Shown in pieces: positions 22,384 through 32,413 of a DNA stretch of 64,000 nt. The stretch covers positions 122,001 to 186,000 of the forward strand of contig JAEMWC010000389.1 in the NCBI GenBank assembly GCA_016490735.1, read 5' to 3'. The translations under genes and the position numbers were made by a program. Source of the DNA: Pachyseris speciosa. Its lineage: Eukaryota; Cnidaria; Anthozoa; Scleractinia; Pachyseridae. The first letter of the stretch is position 1, and each line of letters starts with the position of its first letter. Below the pieces are notes generated by a model. That model was given only the letters and a program-made list of their open reading frames with translations. It did not search any database and was not told the origin of the DNA.

Positions 22384-24235
22384 GATCAACAACAACAACA
22401 ACAACAACTTTATTTATCTTTACATATGAAAGTTAAGGGTAGTTTACCCCGCAAATAGCTGAGAAGCTAGTCGTGGCGGGGCAAGACAAATACATATACA
22501 ACTCAGATGAGTAGCTTAAGAAACAAAACAAAAAAAGATCCTTAAATTAAAACAAGCCTTGCAGATAAATAAATTAAACGAAGATTTAGTTAACACAGCG
22601 CTTACTGACATGAAATGAGGAAAAGAAAAGAAAAACAAACATTAATTAAAGAGATTAAAAACTGGATCTATATACCTACTTTTTTAATGATCATGGGGAT
22701 TTGAATATAGTCATCCTCCTTTTCTAAAATATCAAATAACAATTTGCGAAGAACTCGTTTGAAAGTTTTTTTAGGAAGATCCGTTATATAGCGTGGTATC
22801 TTATTCCACATTTTTACTCCGAGTCGAGAAAAGGAATTGTTTAGTATTTCGAGTCTAGAACTTTTAACAGCGAACTTTCCAGATGTAGACGATCGTGTAT
22901 TGTATGAGTGAGTATTACGCGTTTTCTGAAATAAATTTAGAGTATTTGTTGGGGCTTTATCATTATTGATATCATACATTAAGGTTGATACCGATTCATA
23001 ATAAAGAAAAGTTATTGGTAGGACGTTTGCTTCGAGAAATAAAGGAATTGCATGGTCATGCCAGTCTGTGAAGTACAATAAGCGAAGAGCTCTATTCTGA
23101 AGAATTAAAATTTTATTAAGATAAGTCTTGCATGCCTGGCCCCAGGCAGCAAGACCGTAGGTTAAATATGGATGAACTAATGACTTATAGATATTCAAAA
23201 GTATTGGTCGAGGTACAGTGTGGCGTAGCTTTGCAATCAGCCCAACATTTTTGCTAATTTTTGTAACAATAGAATCAATTTGATATTTCCAAGAGAAATT
23301 CTGATCAATGAGAACGCCCAGATATTCTATATAGACTTTAGACTCGAGATGAACATATTTATTCTTTTCATTATCAAACATGCAAAGTTTTGGTTGGTAA
23401 GTAAGTCGCTTTTGGTAAGGATGAAATATTACAAAGTTGGATTTTTTTGAGTTAGTTTATTGGCTGTCAGCCAGTTATAAAGGTTTTGAAGTTCGTGGTT
23501 GACTGTTGTTTCAAGATCTTTAAAATTTTTGTCCGCGTAGAGAATGTTAGTGTCATCTGCAAAGAGGTAAAACCCTAATTTATTTGAGCATCTGTGGATG
23601 TCATTGACATAAAGCAAGAAAAGCAATGGTCCAAGAACTGATCCTTGAGGAACTCCACATTCAACAACGGCCTTATCTGATATATGATGGTGTACTTGCG
23701 TTGTTTGAGTACGATTTTTGAGATACGAGGAGAACCAATCATTAATTATTCCACGAAAGCCATAGTGATTGAGCTTATCAAGCAAAACATCGTGATCAAC
23801 GGTGTCGAAAGTTTTTTTAAGATCAATGAATACTCCACAGGAAAACAAACGCTGATTCATGTTTGACTGTATATCGTTTACAATATGAAGTATTGCATGC
23901 TGAGTTGAATGCCCCTTACGAAAACCATATTGTGAGGAATACAAAAGGTCATGTTTTTCTATATAGCTCGTTAATCTTTTGTAAATTATTTTCTCAAATA
24001 CCCTATTAAAATTTGAGAGTAAAGAGATGGGTCTATAATTGTTTACATCCGTATCATCATCACCCTTAAACACAGGTGTAATTTTAGCCATTTTAAGCTT
24101 TGATGGATAAATCCCTAATCTGATAGACGTTTTAAGTATGTGTGTAAGAACAGGGGCTATTACAGCACTTGAACATTTGAGTAGTTTAGTAGGCGAGGAA
24201 TATAAGCCATAAGATTTATCCGTCGGTACAAGTAG
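22384..24235 (-). mobile_element. second CR1/L2-like LINE, 5' truncated
   Basis: On the minus strand this LINE ends at 22384-22402 in a (TTG)n tail after an AATAAA-type signal. It encodes a reverse transcriptase and its C-terminal region, and it is cut off at the 5' side near 24235. It is a different subfamily from the neighbour: the tail is CAA/TTG rather than ATTC and the RT motifs differ. Confidence 0.75.
22668..24091 (-). pseudogene. reverse transcriptase of second LINE
   Basis: From 24091 the frame reads NNYRPISLLSNFNRVFEKII, FIDLKKTFDTVDHDVLL, CGVPQGSVLGPLLF and LFADDTNIL, all core RT motifs. The frame breaks near 23430 and resumes with the thumb and C-terminal region (LILQNRALRLLYF) to a stop at 22668. 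The catalytic motifs look complete, but the frame break and the missing endonuclease make this copy inactive. Confidence 0.75.
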
Positions 24236-24479
24236 TACAAGTAGTATTTCTGACCGATCAGCCGGCCTCTTGTAAACATTTTTGCTGAGGTCGGTTCTTT
24301 CAGTTTGTGACGTTTATAATGTACTCAAATAAAACCACAGTCATCAATATAAGGGGTGGCTCAATGATCTTCATTTGTGCCAGTACAAAATAAGAAATGT
24401 ACCATGTTCACGTAAACCTATTCTCAGAGGCGGTATGAGTATGAAGTGCAATGCTGCAGTTAAAACAAAAATGTGATAC

Positions 24480-25030
24480 GTAATGCACTTATCAATGGTT
24501 TGCCCCAGGATGGGGTGGGAGGCAACCCACGGGAATTAGACTTCGTAGAGCGCACGTGGGTGGGGATTTTAACATCCACAATGGTCTCCAGGGTGGGAAA
24601 TTTGATGTTTATTTAACTTACTGTGTAAGGTCTGTGGTCCCCAGGGGTGGGAATTTGACTTATAACGGAGACCTAAGGGTGGGGAAATTGACATTTGAAA
24701 ACCTGAAAATGTCAAATTTACCGTTCGTGCCTCACACGGTCTTCTGAGCATTTTCATGATGGAAAGTCACTTGTGTCCAGGCTCCGCTCTGTCGGTTTTC
24801 AAGAAGGCAGCATCGCAGCGTGTATTTTTACCATGGCAAAGTCCAAGCTTAGGAAACGGTCTTTGATGAATATTTCCTCAGTTTTCAAGTTTGATCAAAC
24901 TTCACCACCCTGGGGCCAACATTCTCTTCAAAGTTTGTCAAAATTCCCCACCCAGGGCAGGAAATGTTGATCAAAGTCCCCACCCCGTCCCATATCCCCC
25001 CTCCCCTCCCCCCCCCCCCCCCCCTTCAGG
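24480..25030. repeat. C/G-run-rich repeat region
   Basis: Repeated GGGTGGG(A/G)A phrases on one side and CCCCACCC phrases on the other, ending in a run of about 19 C near 25005-25024, suggest a decayed foldback repeat with simple-sequence expansion. No gene is seen. Confidence 0.4.
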
Positions 25031-27170
25031 ACTAACATTGATACACTGTAGGTGCATAAGTCAATAAATTATTGTTATAAAAATTGTTAAAGGGAATATG
25101 AAGGGAACATAGTCACATCATTATTTAGTTTTAATGGCACCGGTTTTAGTTTTAGCATTGTCGGATATGGGAAGCTTTTTCCAGTGAAGCTACTGGGATA
25201 AACTAGCGATTGCATAAGTCAGACTGTAATTGATTTTTGGCATGGGAATTATCAGTGGCGGGAAAGTGTGAATAAGGCCAAATTTGAGCTTAAAACAGAA
25301 TGAGACCCAAGAAAAGGGAATATAAAATAATACACAATTTATGTTGGTAATCATGTACAGTAAGATCATAATAATTTATGACAATCTGTCTATGCAGAGA
25401 CATTGCTTAAAAGAGTCCTGCAGTACTCATTAAACTTTTTTGCCTCACCAATTCCGTGCTTATTTGGGTACTGCATTTATTCATAGTGCACATATTTAAA
25501 ACTTTTCATTTTCATTTACTTTTCTTCAAAAATAAGAAAATAATATTATTACAAATGTCCACAATTAGTTAATTTAACGTTAAGAAGTGCCACACTTATT
25601 CGAGGGCAATGCTTCCTAATCATGGCACAATTATTTGGGGGAGGTGCTCTTCCAAGTAAATATGGCAACCTGTACAAGGGGAGGAAGTGCATTACATGAC
25701 AAGCTCAAACAACGGCTGCGAAGGAGACTACATGTAGGTAACCTGGTGTCCACAACATTCATTGTAACACTTAAAAAAAAATTCACAGGACATTTTTGCC
25801 CCTGTCCCTACCCCTCTTAAAAAAGGCAACAAAGCTCTTCAAACTGAAAGAATGCCTTTGTACTTCCTTTCCACATACATACCTAAGAATCAGGATATTT
25901 TGGACTGGTGTCATGGAATTGAATGTGCAGCAATAAAGTGGAGCTGGTACAACACATCTCAAAGCTGATACACAGTTCTTTTCAGAACTCTACCATGGCG
26001 CAGACAGTTTCCGACAAGGAGATGATTGCCATTTCAAAACACTACGTCTCTTAGGAACTTACTCAGTCAAAGAGATATTTGAAAACAACAACGAGACTTC
26101 AAACAAAGTTTCTGTAAAAGAGGCTACCCTCCAACACTCGTTTTAAAGAAATTCCTGATTGAAGTTAAGTTCACCTACATTAAAACATATCTTTAACCAG
26201 CCACCGACTGCATATCATACAAGAAGGTAAAATCACTAAAGGACATTCTTGTCCTCGCAAAACTTCCTTCAATCGCACAGCAATCATAAGATCAACTTAA
26301 CTTTTAGTTACAAACTTGAAGGAAATTTGCCTGTGATCACCTAAACTGACTCCAAACAGTATTATTTTGCGCTAATTTAGCTATTACAACTAAGCTGAGT
26401 CTATGAACGAAAGCCTGATCACTTACATCCTGAAACTGATCACCCCGATAATGAATGTAGAAGCAGAGGACTCGTAGACTTTAATAAACACGTAGACTGA
26501 TTTAGACTTAGTGGTAATTATTTCTTCAAATATGACAAAGGTGTGAAATAGACTTAAAGATTGGTGTAAGGAATTTGACTACAATGAAGACAGTGATGAC
26601 TTATTAATTCATACTGTTTATAAATATTAAAATATTATGAACTTCCCTGATGCAGATTATTGGGCATTTTTTGGTTATTACAGAGGGACAAAGTATATAT
26701 TTTGTGTGTACTGAGTAACTGTAATCAAAGTTTTTGTCTGAAAAATGTTGATTTGTTTCTCTAGCATCCTGTAATCTTGAATTTTGCTCAGACCTGGAAA
26801 ATTTTATGGACCAATGATGCTTTAACATGTACAGTAACATGGTCCTAAGTCCCATAAGGGGAAAGCCAGCTGTATCAGATTAATCCATCCCAACTGGTAG
26901 TAGGTTTTGAACAAAAATTAAAACAGACAGTTCGTTCAGTTTTTGTAGGTATCTTCATTTCACATCTGAAGGGCCTGATAGGCCAGTAAACTGAGAAAGT
27001 ACATGCATGTAGTCACATCTACAGGTTTACAGGCCTATGAAAAAAAATTGGTGTTAATTCTTCTTTTCTTACTTGTAATATATGCAAGGAAAGTCAAGAA
27101 AATCTTTTCTGTTTGTTTTTTTGTGCTAGAATGCCTCATTTTCCTTGCTTGTGAGAATAAAAATTGAGCA
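25031..27170. other. non-coding stretch upstream of the ABCC-like gene
   Basis: There is no supported coding region. It may contain 5' flanking or intronic host sequence of the transporter remnant, but no promoter can be pinned down. Confidence 0.3.
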
Positions 27171-27717
27171 ATGTCAGAAGAAGGAAGTGAGAGTGACTGG
27201 AAAAACCCATCAGAGATGAGAAATCCCAGAGATGGGGCAAGTGTGCTGTCGCTATTGTTCCTCTGGTGGTTTCAAGATGTTCTGAAACTTGGAAGCAAGC
27301 AACCACTCACAGACAAGGATCTGCTTCCACTACTAGAAGATTATAAAGCTGAGATGCTGATACAAAAAGCTGAAAAATACTAGCTGGATGAATTAAATAG
27401 GAGCCGTTTCAAAAGCAGGAAGCCACGTTTATGGAAGGCATTGTTCAGGTTGATTTCATGGAGGGCAAGTCTTGCAATCATAATTTTGAGAATCCTTTGT
27501 GCTCTGAGCTATGCCTTTCTACCTTTTTGCCTTTGGCTTGTACTGAGGACGTTAAATGAAACACCAAATGTGGACACGAAGCTTGCATTTTTTTTATGTG
27601 GCACTTTTGGGAGTGACAAGTGTGATCAAAGCTTTATCAACCCAGCACTTTGATTACCTCAGTGAACTGTGGGCCCTGAAGCTGAAGGTGGCTGTTATTG
27701 GAATTGTTTACAAGAAG
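27171..27717 (+). pseudogene. ABCC4/MRP4-like transporter, 5' exon, interrupted
   Basis: An ATG at 27171 opens a cytosolic leader with FLWWFQDVLKLGSKQPL, the segment just before the first transmembrane domain in ABCC4-type multidrug exporters. An in-frame TAG stands at 27381. The same frame then continues with LWKALFRLISWRASLAII and the first membrane helices. It shifts near 27590 into a frame ending VAVIGIVYKK at a GTAATG donor-like site (27718). The intact protein would export organic anions or cyclic nucleotides across the plasma membrane. The stop and frame change indicate a pseudogene unless they are assembly errors. Confidence 0.65.
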
Positions 27718-27780
27718 GTAATGCCATTGCCCTGTAGCTTGTAGTTGGTTATTAATGCAGTATCAAAAAGAAAAATAAAG

Positions 27781-28090
27781 GGCTAGCCACATTATTGTAC
27801 TCTACAAAGAGCCATGGGTTGGTTATTGAGGCCTTCCTGGGGATAGAAATAACATTGAAGCAACATGGCTCCGAAAACAGGTGACAATACTCTCCCAAAA
27901 CACCGACAACTGACAGAAATTGGTAGAAAATGTGCAACAGTTTGGGACAGCCACAATTCACTTTCCATTTCTCTTTGTTTTCTTTGCGACAGCGACATTT
28001 TTCCCAACAAAACAAGCGACAGACTGAGTCGTAAACAAGTGACAAACCAACACCAGACCACCCCTTTTCTTGAGAACTCTACCACATGAT
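27781..28090 (-). repeat. dispersed repeat (copy 2)
   Basis: This is the reverse-complement match to 8130-8400. It sits in what would be an intron of the ABCC-like gene. The open frames on both strands come from the repeat and are not host exons. Confidence 0.55.
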
Positions 28091-28506
28091 ACCTAAATAG
28101 CAGCTATTTTTGCCCATTGAAAGCTAAATAGAATGATAGTTAAAAGGAAGGCATATTCCCTGAGAGGGGACTACCTTGAGAAAGTAGCTGGAATCTTCGT
28201 AGTGCAAATTGTGGATTTTGGCTTCATGTCACTCATAGTCTTCAACAAGACCTGCCACCTGCTAGAGCTTCAGTAGGTATTCTGTTTCAAATTACCAGCT
28301 TTAATTCTTATATTGGCATTTTATTATATGACTGGCTCTTTCAGCGGTCAAGATGAATCAATTCTCCTGCTGTGATTGGCTACCCGCGAGGTCAAGATGG
28401 AGCCATCTTGACCGCTCGGGATAGCCCGCTCGTCCCGCGTTTTACTGTCTTTTAATAGCGCCCTTTGAATCATATAATAAATCCTTTATTGACCAAGCTT
28501 GTTCAG

Positions 28507-28546
28507 TCAAGATGGCGGGATATTGGCCTCGTTCTTTTTTTGCGTG

Positions 28547-28579
<33 letters not shown>

Positions 28580-28618
28580 CACGCCAAAAAAGAACTTGGC
28601 CAATATCCCGCCATCTTG
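28507..28618. repeat. perfect-type foldback (hairpin stem about 50 bp)
   Basis: GTCAAGATGGCGGGATATTGG at the left is mirrored by CCAATATCCCGCCATCTTGAC at the right, and the stem continues inward through TGTTTATGGACC/GGTCCATAAACA. Another copy of the TCAAGATGG motif is near 28391. It looks like a compact MITE. Confidence 0.7.
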
Positions 28619-29178
28619 ACCTCACGCTTGGCCAATAACCCATATATATTTCTTATATAATTGTTACTGTATGTATTTACATGCTTTGCTCTCTGATGGA
28701 TGCTACCTGTGAAGCCACCTTCCTCAAACCTTGTTAAAAGCACTTATAAGGGTGTTCAGGAGACCTATTAATTTTTTAGGTACCCAGGTATTGCTTATGG
28801 TCACATGAGAGGGGTCAAATCTAAAACTTCAGCCACAACCACATTGATCTCCCTCAGAAGTTTGTTAACTGAAATTTTCTGGTGAGCTTCCTCATACTTT
28901 ACCTTTGCATGGGAGGACCCCCTCTTTCCAGGACAAATTTCTGTCTCTGCTTATACAGGTAACCATAACAGTAGTGCTTACCCCTAAGTACACTTTAAGC
29001 CAGGGTGAAATTAACATTTATTTTCTCCTTACTGTTCCCTATCTTTTTCCTTTGGCACTAGTTTGGAGAATTTCTTTAAACATCAAGTATTTATGCCACT
29101 TCCTTTGAATTTACTGTAGAGTAAAATTAATATGGGATGAATGAATGAATTGAATCAATTTTTTGGGTTCTACTATAG

Positions 29179-29553
29179 GTCCTCTCACTTAATCGGTATG
29201 GCTTGGAAGTTATCTGGAAATATCATAAACCTGGTGTCTAATGACGCACAAAAAGTCGAAAAGTGCCTGAACCAGCTGGGAATGGTTCTATCCGTGCCTT
29301 TAGAGCTTACTATAAGCCTCGTTATCCTGTGGTACTTGATTGGCTGGGAGACCTTCATCAGCGCTGGCCTCTTTTTCATGTTAGTCACCTTTCAGATCTT
29401 GATGGTAAGAAAAGCTGCCAAACTTCGACAGAAAGCGGCCGCCTTCACAGATAAACGTCTGGCGGTGTTTAATGAAATCATCACTGGGATACGAGCTGTA
29501 AAGATGTATGCCTGGGAGTGGAACTTCAGGGATATTTTGAACGAACTGCGCAG
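29179..29553 (+). pseudogene. ABCC4/MRP4-like transporter, internal exon
   Basis: The exon is flanked by an acceptor (CTATAG ending 29178) and a donor (GTAAGG from 29554). It encodes GNIINLVSNDAQKVEKCLNQ, membrane helices and AAAFTDKRLAVFNEIITGIR, ending in KMYAWEWNFRDIL. These are conserved landmarks of the first membrane domain of ABCC4-type exporters. The exon itself is open. Exons normally found between it and the 5' exon, and all nucleotide-binding-domain exons, are not seen before 31386, so the locus is incomplete. Confidence 0.7.
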
Positions 29554-29699
29554 GTAAGGAATAAAAACAGAAATAACCCAACTCAGGTTTACGAACTGAA
29601 AGGCGTTTGTTCGGACCACAGCACCGGGAACTATATCCCCTACTCTTTTCGATCAGTGTGCAGGTTGTTTTACGTCCCCTTCCGCTTTTACTAGGGACC

Positions 29700-29896
29700 T
29701 TAAAGGCCCTGGCAAACGAGGACACATTGTAGCGGACACAAATGTTTCCCTGTTTGTGTCCTCAACAAATGTTTCCCAGTTTGCGCAGCATGGAAACACA
29801 ACATTTTGTTTTGTGTCCCGCTCGTTTGCTCACCCAAGAAACATCATGAGCAACAATGTGTCCCCAACAATGTGTCCTCGTTTGCCAGGGCCTTAA
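29700..29896. mobile_element. MITE bounded by TTAA
   Basis: Left and right ends are inverted repeats of about 27 bp (AGGCCCTGGCAAACGAGGAC, then ACATTGT). TTAA is present at each border. The interior repeats AACAAATGTTTCCC-type phrases. TTAA borders are typical of piggyBac-like and some other superfamilies, so the family is inferred. Confidence 0.7.
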
Positions 29897-30286
29897 TTAA
29901 GCAACGGCGATGGCAACGAAAACGTTATTTCAAAAAAAAAAACTTATCGTTTCTGTAACTCTTTCGCGATTATTCCAATTTGTTTAACTTGAAAAATGCT
30001 GGCGATATGTCCCCGAACTAAATTACTGTGAACGACGTCAAAGTAAGGAAAAAGAAAGGAAAAGTTGCCGTCACACGCTCACATTCTCAAGAAAACATAA
30101 AATTCAGTCGTCATTTCACGTTGTTGTTTTGCTTAGGACGGCAAAGAAATACACCAAAATGCAAAATGTACGTGCAGAGCGATTGTTTTTGCTGGTTAAG
30201 TCTATTGTTTAGTAGCGTTCTCATTGCCGTTGCCGTCCTCGTTTCTTAAGGTCCCTATTCAGTTGTGGGGGTGAAGGAGGCACTTA

Positions 30287-30623
30287 GGGTACTTACCATT
30301 TGTCAGAAAAATCCGGATAGAATGACGGTTGAATAATGGTGACCGATTTTCCGAATTTACCGACCAACCGGATGAGATTGGCGCTTACCATTTACTGCAA
30401 GGCGTTCCGTCATGCGCACTCACTCGTTCTGGCGAAAAAGGACCTGGAAACTTAACGGAACGATTCACTTAAACGGTAAGCAATTTTCCGAAATTCCAAA
30501 ACAGGAAAAGAGGACTACCTCTGCAGGTTGTCCACAACATTCGAAAAGATTTTCCGGAAAATTACCTTACCATTTGACTTCAAACCGAAATTTCCAGATT
30601 TTTCTGACAAATGGTAAGCTCCC
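30287..30623. mobile_element. MITE with 27-bp inverted ends
   Basis: CTTACCATTTGTCAGAAAAA near 30292 is matched in reverse complement at 30599-30618. Outer GGG/CCC bases extend the repeat to 30287 and 30623. No target duplication is clear. No protein is encoded. Confidence 0.65.
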
Positions 30624-30747
30624 AAGGTCAACAGCTTAACGTTACTAACCAATGACGGGATCATCTGAACTGAAACAGATGTTGAACACACAGCCAGCAT
30701 GATTTTACCAATTATTTCAGTTCTGACCCAGGTTTTTTGCCCTATCT

Positions 30748-30995
30748 GGGGTTAACTGATAAACCCGCGACCTCCTGCGCAGCAGTCCTGTGCTCTACCA
30801 ATACACCATTTTGCTAATGATCATTTCCTGCTGAATTGTGGGTAGATCCAGTCCTTTGTGGGGGCAAACGGCCATTTTAGGACGTTATTTGAATTGTAGT
30901 TTTGACCGTTTACCCCCATAAAGGACTGGATCAACCCACAATTCACTAGGAACTGATCATTAGCAAAATGGTGCATTGAGCTAACCGGGCTGCCG
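30748..30995 (-). repeat. tRNA-derived SINE fragment split by a MITE
   Basis: Read on the minus strand, CCCGGTTAGCTCAA (right of the MITE) joins TTGGTAGAGCACAGG and then GGTCGCGGGTTTATC (left of it). That gives a tRNA-like A box and B box. The two halves lie at 30976-30995 and about 30748-30801, with a foldback element between them. Confidence 0.55.
30804..30973. mobile_element. foldback MITE inserted in the SINE A box
   Basis: CACCATTTTGCTAATGATCA at the left is mirrored at 30954-30973, and the inner arms GGATCCAGTCCTTT-like/AAAGGACTGGATC continue the stem. TA precedes the left end and CA follows the right end, compatible with a decayed TA duplication as in mariner-type elements. Confidence 0.65.
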
Positions 30996-31386
30996 TTAAT
31001 GGCAAAAATCTTTTGGAAAAATCTTCGTTGAATGGTACTAATTAAACTGGGATTAAAGTTGCAGGTAAGCCAGTATTACTCCCACTGTGAACAATTGAGC
31101 CTAGACCCATAAATTTCTCACTTTCTCGTGCGCGTTTTCCCGCGTGTGATGCCCAACCTCTGTTTTCATGTCTGTTTCGTTTATTGTGTTTTTATTTGCC
31201 TTGACTACCAATTCCAATAAAGCAATAATACACATGGCCATAATTTATATAATTTACATAGAATTAAGTAATATTTGATAAATGAGCAGGAGTGTTTTAT
31301 CAAGTTTAAAACACGAGGCGCAGCCGAGTGTTTTAGTACGTGATAAAACACGAAATGCGAGTTTATTGAACGGCTTAAAAAGCTTA

Positions 31387-31640
31387 AGTAGTATAGTACT
31401 TGGGGGTACCAGATCATTTTATCATCTGTTACCAAACCCAAACACTATATTTCCATCTGATGATACAATTCGATGATTTCATATTATGATCTCGTATTTT
31501 TGATCTCGTATTTTTGATCTCGTATTTTTGATCTCGTATTTTGGAATCTATAGTTTATTAAAAATGCGTGACTTTCTCGGAAAAATCACCAAGCGTGACA
31601 TTCTCGGAAAAACAGGGAACCCCCAAGTACTATTCACCGT
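31387..31640. repeat. left terminal region of Polinton element A (TIR)
   Basis: The element begins AGTAGTATAGTACTTGGGGG, matching the start of element B at 46026 over about 28 bp. After a variable stretch it matches again over GCGTGAC(T/A)TTCTCGG and AATCACCAAGCGTGAC. The opening AG is characteristic of Polinton ends. The six bases AGCTTA (31381-31386) just outside are the predicted target duplication. Near 31616-31633 a reversed copy of the terminal motif appears. Confidence 0.7.
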
Positions 31641-32413
31641 TCGATGGAATTAACCCTATAAAAAATAGCAAAACTGGTTGCCACCAGAACCTCTCATGAG
31701 GGACTTAATTTGGAATTTGTATCACCACCCGTCCCTCATGAGAGGTTTTTTTGTTTTTTGTATTCCCACCTCCACACCACCAGAGCACTATCATTTATGT
31801 TCCCACCACCACTCCGCTCTGGCCCTATCAGACCCTCTTAGGGCCAAGTATTTGTTTAATTGTTTTTTTCCACCCTCCGGCTTGAGGTTGAACCGGCACT
31901 TCTGACAAGCCGAAGCTCGAATATAGCTCTACCCAACAACCCGACACCATCTCAGGGTGATTTTTTGTGTGTTTTTAACCCATGGAATAACGGCGGGGGT
32001 TTTCGTTATTCCATGGGGTGGCTTGTATACATTTCGCTAACGAAAGGCCCCCGCTTTTTCCAATCGTTAGATACTTTGTATACAAGCCACACTTTATCTG
32101 TGTAAAAAAACCCTTATATATGCGTTTGTATTTTCATTTTTATGCTTGTGGTACATAAATGAAATTTACAAAGATAAAAAATAATACGCATGTGTAAAAA
32201 GCGAAAAATCTGACGTAGTTTGATGACTCATTCGAAAGGGAAACCCCCCAACAAATGTTCCTGTCTCATATGCTAATTCTTCGGGTAAGGGGTCAGAAAG
32301 AGGGCAGTATTTTAAATTAAATATACAACAAAACTCACAATACTATCCTGAACTAGGCAAATCAGTGGGTTTGAGGCGATAAAAACACCACAGCTATGGT
32401 GTGACGTCAACGG
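31641..32413. other. non-coding subterminal region with nested palindromes
   Basis: Three inverted repeats are visible: CCTCTCATGAGGGA with its mirror TCCCTCATGAGAGG (31689-31746), CCATGGAATAACG with CGTTATTCCATGG (about 31980-32016), and GGCTTGTATAC with GTATACAAGCC (about 32021-32089). There is no open frame of note. It separates the terminus from the PolB stop and may be regulatory or replication-related. Confidence 0.5.
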
